Assembly (NCBI GenBank): GCA_022494885.1
Contig: JAGVSM010003982.1
Span: 1 to 64,000 of the forward strand
Length of the DNA stretch: 64,000 bases
Reading direction: 5' to 3'
Source of the DNA: Micrasema longulum
Taxonomy: Eukaryota > Arthropoda > Insecta > Trichoptera > Brachycentridae
The notes beneath the pieces are model-generated. The model was not told the DNA's origin. It made no database searches and saw only the letters and a list, made by a program, of their open reading frames with translations. The position numbers and the translations under genes are program-made. This document shows, piece by piece, positions 45,201-55,212 of the stretch. The first letter of the stretch is position 1, and each line of letters starts with the position of its first letter.

Positions 45201-48200
45201 GTCAGACTTCTTCCGTTGAATATTTTGTGTTTGGAATATTATGAAAAAAATAAAAGAAAATGTTTTACTGAGACACTGCAACATTGATAATTATTATTTG
45301 ACTTTGACATAAAAACACATCTACATGTTATTAGAAATATTTCATATTCATTTAATGGATTTTAAAAACATATTGTATAATATACGAGTATATCTCAAAT
45401 AAGACGAGCGATAAAATTACTTTCAAATCATGTTTTTAGTGAAACTTCATTTGATAATGGATTAAAAATAAGTACAGTTATATTTGTTGATATGCCATCA
45501 TCATAACATTGATCAGTGTTGTAAATTTTAAGTTAAAATACAACAAAAGTACCCACTCGTCGTTCAAATATGAATGCCGAGCGTTTTATGAAGTTACGAT
45601 GTCGAATTCGATTGTCAATGTCGAGTGCTTTGTGGCACTCGAGATAAAGTCAATTGGTTTTTAATCGACTGCATTCGTATGGGTTGTTCAAGAATGCGGT
45701 CACTCGTCGAATTACGGAAGTCACATACTATTCAAAGGACGAACGAGTCCAGCATAAGGCCCCTGATTACTGGAATACACAGTTTTTATTAGGTCATGGT
45801 AAATTTAATGAAAAAATATTTGTTTTTAATATTTTTGATTCTATTCTGATTCTTCTCCTGCGGATATCCTAATCAATCTTGTGAAGACATCCTGTGGTCT
45901 TTCCCCTTTCCCCCTCTCTACGAATACACAATGGAGCTACTCGCTACTATCCATAGCACTGTTAGAGGTCCTGTCGAATATAAAGATCTGGTGACTTCCA
46001 AAAAAAATTTTAAGGCTATTAAATTATTTTGTAATAAATTCGGCGAATTGATCATGTAAAATCAATTATGTCCCAGTTAAGAGTTCACTAACCTCCTTTT
46101 CACAATCATGCCAAGGCTAACAGACTACAGAGAGCTCCTTCGGGCAGCTTTTCTAATTCGGCAATGGTTAATTTTTCGGTGTATGTGGGCACCGCCAAGG
46201 AGAAGTCCTCAGATGCGGTGGCCAAAATATAGGTCTCTCTTTTCCAGCAAAAAATTCTTACTTTTCCACAGCGATCTCGGGTTTGATTCGAGTCTCCTTA
46301 CCTTCTGGTAGTCGGTGAGGCCGAAGAAAGCCATGGCGGCGAGGTTCCGCTTGGCCGAGGCCAGCATGATGGCGTCCGTCTGGCGCGAGGGGCGCAGCGT
46401 GGCGTTGTAGCAGCCCACGAGCGCCAGGTCGGCGAGCATGCGCGTCTGCCGGTTGGCCGCCAGGTTGGAGCGGCAGGCGGTGAAGGCGTCCAGCGACACG
46501 CCGTGCCACGACTCGCCCGTGTAGCACGGCGGCACCTCGGCAGCTGGAATAACCATTCTATTTAGACAGATGTCCGAAAGGGGATGAAAAGCGCTAGGGC
46601 TTACATCGTTGGAAGAACCACGGAAGAGAGAGGACTTGATAGAAAGTTATAAGATGCTAAATTGTAACTATTACCACCCTCTGCGTGGGATGCATAAATT
46701 AAATCCCGACACCAATTTACGGGTCATAACTGGAAGCTCTATTGCAGAGGTTTCCAAACTTTTTTGTGTCGTAGACCCCTTGCCATGTTTTTCGGTTTTT
46801 GGTAGACCCCCTACTTACCTATATTGATTTTTCATAAATTTCTAGCTGTAGTGAAGTTTAGTGTTAAAAACTTAAAGTTAAAACAAATGTTAAGTTTTAT
46901 ACATTTATTAATTGAATTTTAATTAAAACTACTCTATATAAAATTTTGCATCTGTTATATAAAATAAACGTAACATAAAATAAACTAAGCAATAAGTAAA
47001 TGTTTTTAGTGGGAAGGATGAACCTGATGCTTTAATAATAAATTATCAACATTTGGCGTCAATTTTGTCACGTTTAATCTTAAATCTCCTCGGCCAATGA
47101 TGTCCAGTCTGTTTCTTTTTTTCGTTAGGAGATTGGTAACAGCGCTGAACCACCTTTCCACTAGGTATGACGATGGAAAGGAAATTAAAAATTTCCTCGC
47201 TATATTCCATAATACAGGATAAGTAACGGGTATGTTTTTTTGCAGCCAGAAGTACTATCAGTGCATGTTGAGATGCACTATCATAGACCCCCATTTTCAT
47301 TTCATGGACCCCCAATTATTTTTTTCGTTGTCGTAGACCCCTTGCAGGTTGTCGTAGACCCCTGAGGATTGATATAGACCACTTTGGGAATCACTGCTCT
47401 ATTGTCTCTAATTCCACCTCAATCCCAAGAAAAACATCTATTCCAGACTGAAATAAATTGCCAAGCTTAGTTGTCCATATAATTTTAGTCAAACAGTTAA
47501 AAAACCATTTGGATACATTTTTGAACGAAGAAGAACGCAGACAAAAAGCAGTATTCGAGATATAGGCGCACTGGCAGAGGCCGGCTGCCTTAAACAAATA
47601 AATATAATAAATAATAAGGCATGAGGAATTATTTCTCCACAATGTTTTGAGTATGTCCCGATGTTTTTAGACAGGTTGGATTTAACTTTAAAAAAAAAAA
47701 GAATAACCCACTAAGCTTCTTTCTTAGCGGCAGGCAGATAAGGTAGGTTTATGAAAGTCAGTTATGAAAAATATTTAAAAAATAAATAGTTGAAAAAAAA
47801 CATTTTAAACTCATTTCGAGAGGTAAAGAATATTTTGTTCTCATATACGTGAAACCCTTTCGAGGGAGCACATTAAAAAAAATTAATCATTTACAAACCT
47901 GTAGCTGTCCTGCCCTGACACCAATGTCTTGCCCCTTTCCACGTGGCTCCTCGTTTTACATGGCGATACTCTGATAGATATCTGCAAAAATTTTTTTTAC
48001 ATAAAATGATATTAAATTTAAAAAACAAATTTTGATATATTTTTACGATAACAAAAGACACGACTACCATATTTGGAACATATATGTTGTATAAAGTTAT
48101 TGGATCAATCTTCAATTTTATTTTAAAAAAATAAAATTTTTCTACATTTATTTTGATAAAACTTTTTATATTTTCTTTTTAACTGGGCATAACCCGTGTC

Positions 48201-50344
48201 GAGGCATTCATTTACATTATTTTTATATTATGTTCACGTACATAATAAACTAATATAATTGAATAAATAACACTGTACGGATATAAACATAAATTATAAA
48301 TAGCAGACATGCAACAATAATTCCAAGTTAATTTTTTTACAAATAATTTGAATTTCTGTTTATTTCTATTTAATTTAAAATCAAGAGGTAAATTTTGGGA
48401 GCAAGGTACATGTGACTCCTCTGACTAAACGATGTTGCCATTTTAGGTGGCACAAATAGTTGTCTCTTTCTTTATCTTGTTTCATAGATTGTATTATATT
48501 TACTTCCACCATTTTTATGTGTGTGAATGAGAAGTGCCCTAGCGTACAGCAGTGGCGGATGGTGATTTTATTTACAGGTAAGCTATAAAAAATTTCATAT
48601 ATTTGTACTTACACAGAAGCTACATAGTATAATGTAAGTAATATATACTATAAATTGATATTTTTCTGTGGTTCTGTGTGATACAACAACTCTCATCCAT
48701 GAAATCAACTTAAACGATGTAACTTCGTGATATATTATATTCTATAAATATATTATCCATTACTTTAATATATAAATTCATTAAAAATAAATAAAAAATA
48801 CCACTAAGAAGTCAGTCGATATTAGGTATTCAATTGAAATGTCAACTGGCCGCATTGTTCTAGTAATTACTAGTGCTAAAAACGGCCGCATGGAGTGCTA
48901 TATGACCCGCAATATGACGCATGAAAGTAATTATGGTCTTATGTCAAAAGTACCATCTCAAAGAAAAATAGTCCTTAAGAAACAATGTTTGAAATACTGT
49001 TTTCCAAATCAAGAATCTTCAAATAATTTGTGTAATCTGCAAGTTTAATCTGGGAGAAAAAACCCGCACCGGGGTAAAGACATTCAAAACATAGTATGTT
49101 TATTTGTATTAAAAAATAAGCTGGAATGATCGGCTAGTTTCTTGGCTCACCGCAGGCGCTGGGCGCACTTTATTAAAATTTATATTAGGATAAAAATACA
49201 AACGGTGGAAATGATTTATAATAAATGGTAATTATTTATTTGTTTTTCTATAAATAAAGTTACAATAAAACATTATTATGGCTAGTCAAATATAATGATA
49301 AGCTGTGCATAATCGCTTCTATACACGGTTCGCCCCTGGCGTACAGTTGCTTGACGTCCAGAACAACTACTCGTTCAAACACCTCCGTTGTGGGTGTTCT
49401 GGTAAGGGACTTATATAAGCTCTCACTGTTTTTTCATGAAAATTATGCTTTATTGAAAAAAAAAAAAGTAAATAACAAGCCATTGAAAGTAGAGTCCATT
49501 GCTAGCGACTACTTTCTCCCATCTGTATGGCAGCATATGAAAAAACGACTCATTTTATAAGGTTATTCACGAATAGAGCAATTTTTAGGCATCTTTATAA
49601 GAATGGAAGTGCTACGCAGCCAGGTTATGAGTCATGGATCAGAACAAGTGGTAATCAGAAGAAGCGATGTCAGGTGAATACGGCGGGTGGAGTAGGACTT
49701 TCCATTTGAATAAGCATGTTTTGATTGGCCTCGCAACATGTGTCCGAGCGTTGTCATGCTGCAAAATTACTTTGTCGTGTCTCTCCTCGTATTATGGATG
49801 TTTTTCCTTCAATGCTTGACTCAAACGCATCAATTGTAGTTGATAGCTATCTTCTGCAATGGCTTCGTAGGGTTTGAGGAACTCATAATACACTACTCCC
49901 AGCTGATCATGGCGCAGAGAAGAGATAATTATGATGATTTTCTGACAGAGCATGGTCACCGTAAGCCTCCACATGAATTTTTAGTGTTCAGCTGCAGATT
50001 GAAAGAAGTAATCCAGTAAAACATTTAAAGTGTATTGTTCATTTTTCTTGTGGGTATGTCTTGATATATATATTCGGTAATGTATATAAACGTATCGAAA
50101 TTGCACAGGTACAGAGAGGGCATTACCTCTCGTAAAATTCTGGGGCCTATTGAGTTAAAAAAGAAAATCCTCATTGAAAGGAAATTACGATTAAGTTGTC
50201 GATAAGAATAGTACAAACCTTGCCAAAGGATCTCTAAGTAATGTGATGTAGAAATATCTCCTCTGCGTGGCTCGTCCTTCATGGCGATCTAATTCTCCAT
50301 TGACACACGATGTTAGCTCTGTGAAGTCTGCGTGCAGACCACAT
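42053..50344 (-). CDS. Hs6st: Heparan-sulfate 6-O-sulfotransferase, C-terminal five exons
   Basis: Five exons (50344-50219, 47981-47899, 46543-46302, 44713-44529, 42200-42053) join in frame through GT-AG introns and encode the last 260 residues. HS6ST is a Golgi type II membrane enzyme. It transfers sulfate from PAPS to the 6-O position of glucosamine in heparan sulfate and so tunes FGF and other growth-factor signalling. Visible family landmarks are CGLHADFTELTSC, FYITLLRDP with RYLSEYRHVKRGATW (3'-phosphate-binding region), PPCYTGESWHG, NRQTRMLADLALVGCYN, AKRNLAAMAFFGLTDYQ and VFEETFNLRF. Potential N-glycosylation sequons are NAT (after VGCY) and NNT. The catalytic 5'-PAPS loop and signal anchor are not in the window, so the gene continues past position 64000 or its exons are missing here. 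The tail after the conserved domain is short (about 49 residues). Confidence 0.95.
42382..42412. repeat. (AATC)n microsatellite
   Basis: About seven tandem AATC units in Hs6st intron sequence. Confidence 0.9.
42581..43295. mobile_element. Foldback element with about 278-bp inverted arms
   Basis: Arms 42581-42859 and 43019-43295 are near-perfect inverted copies around a 159-bp spacer. Landmarks are GAGAAGGGAATATGGAAGTC, GGCCACTTTACACACTGTG, CTCACCCACGTGATAA and ACCTGGTAAAAGAAGAGG. The spacer repeats the terminal block and carries AACTCCCTAGGGAGG. Relatives are at 29785, 30838, 31130, 51304 and 53280. Located in the last Hs6st intron, and able to form a long hairpin in the pre-mRNA. Confidence 0.9.
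43502..43545 (-). ncRNA. Hammerhead-like motif, family 1, degenerate
   Basis: Minus strand: GTGTC, CTAACGG in place of the core, a decayed stem II, intact GAAAC and CGGTA, then GACAG. Two core changes make activity unlikely. Confidence 0.45.
43991..44157. repeat. Near-perfect palindrome, about 73-bp arms
   Basis: Arms 43991-44063 and 44084-44157 (AAAATACACTTTCACC.. / ..GGTGAAAGTGTATTTT) are separated by about 20 bases. It lies inside the 852-bp element. Confidence 0.9.
44181..44225 (+). ncRNA. Hammerhead-like motif, family 1, best preserved
   Basis: GTGTC (44181-44185) can pair with GACAT (44220-44224). Core CTGATGG (A9 position is G), one unpaired A, stem II GAGACG-AGTA-CGTCTC, GAAA, stem III ACCGGT, predicted cleavage after A44219. 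This is the type I arrangement. One core deviation leaves activity doubtful. Confidence 0.6.
44529..44713 (-). CDS. Hs6st: Hs6st internal exon (VFEETFNLRF)
   Basis: Begins VAQYVFEETFNLRFALPF and ends in LDVELYAFAKKLMFQ plus two bases. The acceptor CCATCAG (upstream of 44713) is preferred over an internal GCGCAG because it keeps the vertebrate spacing between the phenylalanine-glycine-leucine-threonine block and the next block. The donor is GTTGGT. Confidence 0.93.
44730..46100. other. Hs6st intron; no coding seen
   Basis: Blocks around 45050-45130 and 45590-45720 share TCGA-rich words but no clear inverted pair. Bases 46170-46228 match 59861-59920 (GTGTATGTGGGCACCGCCAA, TCCTCAGATGCGGTG), a small dispersed repeat. 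Confidence 0.4.
46302..46543 (-). CDS. Hs6st: Hs6st internal exon, GC-rich
   Basis: Eighty complete codons plus two bases. It contains PPCYTGESWHGVSLDAF, ACRSNLAANRQTRMLADL, VGCYNATL and AKRNLAAMAFFGLTDYQK, all aligned without gaps to the vertebrate enzyme. The acceptor is ATTCCAG and the donor GTAAGG. The exon is strikingly GC-rich compared with its flanks, so the opposite strand also shows long open frames, which are shadows. Confidence 0.96.
46745..47396 (-). mobile_element. hAT element, internally deleted, with 8-bp target duplication
   Basis: Ends CAGAGGTTTCCAAACTTTTT and, from the right, CAGTGATTCCCAAAGTGG. Flanked by CTCTATTG at 46737-46744 and 47397-47404. Carries the C-terminal part of a hAT transposase on the minus strand. 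At 652 bp it is a deletion derivative. Located in an Hs6st intron in the same orientation as the gene. Confidence 0.93.
47006..47254 (-). pseudogene. hAT transposase C-terminal fragment (ZBED5/SCAND3-like)
   Basis: The minus strand reads FWLQKNIPVTYPVLWNIARK, then FPSSYLVERWFSAVTNLLTK, KRNRLDIIGRGDLRLNVTKL and ends LLLKHQVHPSH with TAA. This is the hATC dimerisation region of the ZBED5-type hAT transposases (ERxFSxxxxLLTKKRNRL). Only the last 80 or so codons remain. Stops upstream confirm it is dead. Confidence 0.9.
47899..47981 (-). CDS. Hs6st: Hs6st internal exon (RYLSEYRHV)
   Basis: An 83-nt exon giving RYLSEYRHVKRGATWKGA and then RHWCQGRTAT. It has a TTTTTGCAG acceptor and a GTTTGT donor. 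The RYLSE(W/Y)RHVxRGATWK block is diagnostic for 6-O-sulfotransferases and follows the RDP motif of the previous exon. Confidence 0.94.
48000..49260. other. Hs6st intron; no feature recognised
   Basis: AT-rich sequence. The frame at 48839-49048 has no family motif. Confidence 0.4.
49270..49345 (+). repeat. Short dispersed repeat, second copy at 63636-63712
   Basis: Both copies read TAGTCAAATATAA, GATAAGCTG or GGTAAGCTG, and GTTCGCCCCTG or ATTCGCCCCTG, over about 75 bp. Nature unknown. Confidence 0.6.
49470..49974 (-). pseudogene. Mariner transposase, C-terminal half, with in-frame stops
   Basis: One minus-strand frame contains DQLGVVYYEFLKPYEAI, YQLQLMRLSQALKEKHP, a stop, YEERHDKVILQHDNARTHVA, VLLHPPYSPDIASSDYHLF, a stop, SMTHNLAA and MLPYRWEKVVASNG. 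This is the mariner catalytic core around HDNAR and PPYSPD. The reading frame is kept throughout although about six codons are stops, so decay has been mainly by point mutation. It lacks the N-terminal half. It sits in an Hs6st intron. Confidence 0.9.
50219..50344 (-). CDS. Hs6st: Hs6st internal exon with the start of the 3'-PAPS region
   Basis: One base completes a codon from an upstream exon outside the window, followed by 41 codons and two bases. It reads CGLHADFTELTSCVNGELD and then YFYITLLRDPLA. The acceptor is a pyrimidine-rich tract ending in CAG at 50345, and the donor is GTTTGT. Vertebrate HS6ST has the equivalent GLHADWTELT and YYITLLRDP. Confidence 0.93.
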
Positions 50345-50514
50345 CTGTGGAAAAAAAGAAGTAATTTAAAGGAAGGTAAAATAACAGGGAAATATGAGGT
50401 TTTTTTTTACAATTGTAAATTAATAAGAGCCTATAAAATACTGTCGTACATTTTTTTATTTATTTTTGTACTTATTTGTAAAAGCATAAAAAATATTTAT
50501 AAATTTGTCATTTG

Positions 50515-50805
50515 AAATTCCTGCAAAAATGGTTCATTGCATTGGCCACTCCCCCCTAACACATCATGATTCAGTTAAATTTTCATCTTTGTTTGTGACC
50601 GTATAAAATTAAAATATGACGTGTTTCAAGGCCAAACATGTCACGTTTTTGTTGACATATTTTTTAACAAATTTATTAAAACAATTATGAATAAAAACAT
50701 TTTTCCACATTATCTATACTGATTTTGAAAATGTAATTAATTTGTCAAAATCCATTTCACATATTTTTATCGGTATTCGTAGTATGTGATATTTCCCTAT
50801 TCAAT
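50515..50805 (+). repeat. Unidentified about 300-bp dispersed element, inverted copy at 60603-60912
   Basis: Matches the reverse complement of 60603-60912 over its whole length: AATTCCTGCAAAA, CATTGGCCACTCCCC, AGGCCAAACATG, TCACATATTTTTATC and TGATATTTCCCTATTC. No coding or obvious terminal inverted repeats. It sits just upstream of the 50219-50344 exon of Hs6st. Confidence 0.8.
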
Positions 50806-50957
50806 CCATAAAGGTTGGAGCTATTTTACTTTACAAAAATCATCGACGTATTAAAATTTCTCAAATCACTCAAAAATCAATAATTAAAATAATTTTTAAA
50901 AAGCCCTTCAGGTACCCCAGCGTCAAGTTATTTGGGAAATTTAAGATCTTAGATATA

Positions 50958-51200
50958 ATGCAATTATATATTTTTAGAATAATAATGTTTGTGAAAGCAA
51001 ATAATTCCACCAAATCCCAAAAGAACACCAGAGGATGGGTCGTGGGGTCTAACACAAACTCTGAAATCGGGAAAATAAATTTTAGGTTTCTGGGCCCCAA
51101 AATATTCAATATGTTACCCAAACATTGCAAAACCATGACCCGGATTCAATTAAATATATTTGTGAAAAATTGGTTACTGGGTTTAGGTCGAGAAAAATCG
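50958..51200 (+). pseudogene. Probable LINE C-terminal tail
   Basis: Reads NTRGWVVGSNTNSEIGKINF and RFLGPKIFNMLPKHCKTM followed by FVKNWLLG. This resembles the extreme C-terminus of non-LTR reverse transcriptases, where a GPKxxNxLP block precedes the end. Short and without a domain, so only tentative. Confidence 0.5.
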
Positions 51201-51303
51201 TAAAATTTACTCAAAAACATACTTAAATAAATTAACTAGCAAGTAGTAATGTTATTGTTTATTTTGCATAAAAATTTCTGCCTTAAAACAGGTTGTACCT
51301 AAA

Positions 51304-51673
51304 TTAACATATTACAACAGAGATGAAGAACATTTAAGAGAAGGTAATATCTACAGTTGATAAATTACCTGGTCCATGAAGAAGTATAGAAATTGAAAAA
51401 ATAATATTTTCAGGCGTTGCCTAGTATGTAGGTGAAATAATTCAATTAGTTGAATCTCACCTGCATAAATAAACAGCTCTTTAACTTCACAAACATCAAC
51501 AGATGAAAGAATTGAAGGAATATAGATGTTCAAATATAGGCAGAATGGTGAATGTTACACAGTGTGTAAAGTGGCCACTTAAACCAGCCATTGACAGGTC
51601 ATAAGCCCTGTAGATGCCTAGACTTCTATATTACCTTCTCTTAAATGTTCTTCATCTCTGTTGTAATATGTTA
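51304..51673. mobile_element. Foldback-family MITE with 46-bp inverted ends
   Basis: Ends TAACATATTACAACAGAGAT with GAAGAACATTTAAGAGAAGG and their inverse at 51628-51673. The interior matches one arm of 42581-43295 (CAGGCGTTGCCTAGTA, AAGTGGCCACTTAAACCAGC). The downstream flank CAGCTCCCCAGGGAGTTGAA is shared with 29925 and 30940. Confidence 0.88.
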
Positions 51674-52214
51674 ATATAAACAGCTCCCCAGGGAGTTGAA
51701 TCCAGTCCTTGTCTACAAAAATTTGGACAAACTCAAAATAAGGTTGTACCTAGTTAGGCGGACTAGACAGGATCCAGAGAAATCTATTACCTAAGTGTGT
51801 ATGTAGTAGATAAAGTAATTGTTATTTTTGTTAATTAACCATAATTATTATTATTATTAATACATAGACATGTCCCGAGCCCTCAAAAATGATGACACTT
51901 AACTCTTGCCCAAACGCTCAGTCATGCCCAAAACGTATTTAGTCCTTCTTCGACCGCCAGCTAGGTGTGACGTTTAGAATTTAAACAAAAATACCTACTT
52001 GTGTCACGAAAACTTGTAAAAAAAAAAAAAAAACCTTTCGGAAAAACATTGGAAAAAGGATTAACTAACTAAATTAACTAATTAACTAATTAAAAGGGGC
52101 AACTTATCATTATTAAAAACAATATGTATTCAAATTCAAATATTATTTTTTGCACATTTTCAGAGAGAATTTCTACTCTGTTGAAACATCAACGACTTGT
52201 TGATTCTATAAATA

Positions 52215-52850
52215 TTATTTATTTATACATCAACGGTTCAAAGAACCTTTTACAAAAAAATAACAATTTACAGAAATAATCACAGCAGTGCACAATAATC
52301 ATAAGTACATAGTAAGAAATAATAGAATAATTAAAAATAAACAATTTAGTAAACATATAATACAAAAAGTTAAAAAGAAACATAACATTTCTTAATAAAA
52401 GAAAGCAATAACTATGAGAAAATCTTATGTACTAAATATAAATATAACATAGTAAAGATGAGAGTAACTAGATAATAATAATAAAAAAATTAATACAACA
52501 TAAGTACTAAAAAAAAATAAAGTTTTTTGAGCAATAAAACAAAAATAAAAACAGTTAAATTACTAAATGATAATACCTCTATTTAGTGAAATCATCATCA
52601 GTTGCTTGGAAGAAGTTGCCATATGGCAATAAATCCTCCAATGTACAATTTCAAATTATGTCTAACATGTTAAATAAAAAATCCCGTATTCCAGGAAACA
52701 AAGTAAAATTTAATAATATATTTTAAAAAATAAATCCATTATTTTTCTAAAAAATAACGAGTGAGAATTCGTTTTAATTCATGAACAGAATTTGTATTGG
52801 AGATATCGAATATTTGTTCTAATTCATTTCCATACCTATGTATCCTGGGT
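52215..52850 (-). pseudogene. LINE 3' end with short C-terminal coding tail
   Basis: The minus strand reads RYGNELEQIFDISNTNSVHE and LKRILTRYFLEK, then a stop near 52745. This is followed by an AT-rich 3' UTR ending in the same TTTATTTATA-type tail seen at 23838 and 62560. No reverse-transcriptase motif is left. Confidence 0.5.
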
Positions 52851-53199
52851 ATAGGAGAGTACATTATCTAGAAATATCTTTCTAAAAGATAATAATCTAA
52901 AAATTTGAGCAGCATATTGATGGGATTAAAAATTCAAGAGCAGGCAACATCCTGTATCCAAGTATTGGGCGCTTCTTAGCTCATTGGTATGCAAACTCAC
53001 ACCGCAGGCATTACATTCACAGGGTGCTCCTGGAATACTTGATGAGGGGGAATATCTGAGGACGTATCAGCCCCGTTCTGGAGCAGAGAAAAACGGAAAC
53101 GTATTTTGAAAGAAAAGAAATTGATATTCGATTAAGTTACAATTTAGCAAATTTAAATAAATGGTATTAAATAATGTATTTTAGATAAATTGAAAGAAT

Positions 53200-53430
53200 C
53201 TAATTTATCGAATGAGCACATTCAGTTCTACGGGAAATTGGATACAAAAAATGTTTTCATACACGGGGTAAAAATTAGAGCACTTAATTGATTGAATGGC
53301 ATGGCTGTTATTGGCTGGTTTAAGTGGCCACTTTCCACACTGTGTAACATTCACCATTCTGCCCATGTTTAAACATCCACATTTCCTCAACTCTTCGATG
53401 AATGTTACCAAGTGTGTGTAGTGGCCACGA
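53200..53430. mobile_element. Foldback-family arm fragment fused to another repeat
   Basis: Bases 53308-53400 match an arm of 42581-43295 (GGCTGGTTTAAGTGGCCACT, CATTCACCATTCTGCCCATG). Bases 53205-53290 match 28980-29060 and 57895-57960 (GGGAAATTGGATA, GTAAAAATTAGAGCA). Confidence 0.7.
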
Positions 53431-53439
53431 ATGATGTTA

Positions 53440-54930
53440 AAATCTGAACACCCTGTAGATGGATTCAGGCGTGCATATAGGAGAGGATATTATAATGCAT
53501 GTACTATAGAGTTGTTTGTATGCCATAGTACTGAGTACCCCATGAAAGGTGACTGTCTCCAGTGCATCCTGAATGGTAATTTCAATTGAGATAAATCAAT
53601 GTGATATCATTAGCTACGTTTATCAATCAATGTACGATCAAATGTACTGAACTCATGATTAAATAAAAAACTGTGAGATTCCTTTATGCATTATTATCAG
53701 AAAGCCCATTAGTTCAAAGCACAAGATTATTATATAGGCGAAACACTGTAAGGATTCCTATGGATAATTGAAATTTGAATGAGATGAAATTTTATACATT
53801 TCATTTTATTTGCTTAGTATATTTCAAATATTTGAGGGTATTAGAAGCAAGCAGAAGTTCATACAAGACAACATTCCAACAACGCAAATGACTTGAAAAA
53901 TTTATCTAATGCTCCATATAAAGAGGTTTTGGCAGAATTAAAAAATAAAACTAATTTAAAAAACCTAGCTGAAAATTTGGAAGCTGAATAGGATTTTTGG
54001 ACCATTAGAGTAAAAAGGGTTGAGCCAATAATATATGACAGCGATGATGAATGAAAAGAATCTCATCGGTATTAAATTAAATTATTTATGTTATTTACAG
54101 GCGAACTTGGTTATTATTAAGAGGAAGATAACCACCAACAAGCTACAAAAAGTGGCTTGGTGGAATTTTAGTTTTAATAAAAATATAACAAGTGAAATTT
54201 TTTTTAAATTGTAAAAATGTATAATTATGCTATTAAATAAATTTAAAAAAAAATTAAAAAAAGAAAAAAAAGATGAGACCACTTGAATTTGTTCGCTATA
54301 AGCGTTACTCGTTATACCAGAGAAAGGTTTTTTTTTTATACAATCGCTATTGCACATTGTCACTAAGTAAATACATATGTGTACATATAATTCATACAGA
54401 TTTTTTTTACAGGGGTTAGGTTTTAACTGATCTGGTCTAGAACTCATTTGATATCACCCACTTGTAATGTTTATTGTGTATTGAAATAAGCCTAGAACAT
54501 TAAAATATCTAATAAAACCCCGTAAAAACCCCCGAAACAAGCATGTCATTCATAAACTACAAAAGCAGCTGTAAATTGTAACAATGTGCCGAACCGGCAC
54601 TTACTGAGTTTGAAAGCTTGGATTTTTTAAAAACCATGTGTGTTCATTTTTCAATATTGTTGGTGAAAAATCCAATTAGGTACTTAGACACTAACATAGC
54701 TATCATAAACATAATCTAATCCCAATGCCCGGCGGTATTTATCCTTTACGTTAGCCGGCTGTTTAGATTTTATTTTTTTTACTTAGATTCTTATTTTGAG
54801 AATGATGTTTTTAACAATTGAAGATTTTTTGTATAATTTTTTTGTTCGGTATGTCTGAGAAGTAGCTCGTTATAACAGTGAATAATTGTAAGGAGAAAAT
54901 CATTAACTAAAATGTCAACTAATGTTTCCT
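53440..54930. other. No gene recognised
   Basis: AT-rich sequence. The minus frame 54091-54447 is low-complexity and lacks a family motif. Confidence 0.4.
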
Positions 54931-54977
54931 CGTAACCAATATGTTTCTTTTTTGGGTGATACCGTGTATGTTAGATT

Positions 54978-55026
54978 TGTTCCGACGTTATGGCAACCAT
55001 TGCAGGAGCCATCTTCAGGGTAAACA
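54978..55026 (-). ncRNA. Hammerhead-like motif, family 2
   Basis: Minus strand: TGTT(TA)CC, which can pair with GGAACA; core CTGAAGA; one unpaired T; stem II GGC..GCC; then ATAA where GAAA is expected; stem III ACGT; C at the cleavage site; GGAACA. Two conserved bases after stem II are mutated in this copy but intact in the partner at 55158. Confidence 0.6.
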
Positions 55027-55154
55027 GAGTGTTTTGTAGAAAAAAGCGTGTGTTTAAGTACTAGTAATTTGTAACGTGTCGCAGTCGGCAGTAGGCACAT
55101 TTCTATTCATTTTTGTAGTATGTAGTGCTGGAAACCATGTTGAGTTTAATTTGA

Positions 55155-55212
55155 GCCGAAACGTCGGAACAAATCCAACACACACGGGGTATCACCCAAA
55201 AAAGAAACATGT
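55155..55212 (+). ncRNA. Hammerhead-like motif, family 2, 3' half only
   Basis: GCCGAAACGTCGGAACA (55156-55171 region) keeps the GCC of stem II, GAAA, stem III and the stem I strand. The CTGAAGA half is missing upstream. Confidence 0.5.

Larger units (their letters stand above)
54940..55212. mobile_element. Inverted-end element with hammerhead-like motifs (family 2)
   Basis: Inverted ends of about 50 bp: GTTTCTTTTTTGGGTGATAC with GTTAGATTTGTTCCGACGTT on the left and their inverse at 55155-55212. A third, solitary end lies at 63466-63514. Resembles the terminal repeats of Penelope-like elements (CTGAAGATGGC .. GCCGAAACGTC). Confidence 0.8.

Noticed and set aside
46209..46556. Long open frames in other readings of the Hs6st GC-rich exon (for example the arginine/histidine-rich minus frame)
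   Set aside because: Shadow frames caused by high GC. Only the frame matching HS6ST with proper splice sites is supported.
54091..54447. 118-codon minus frame with hydrophobic stretches
   Set aside because: Low-complexity AT-rich translation (many Phe, Leu, Ile and Lys) with no conserved motif.
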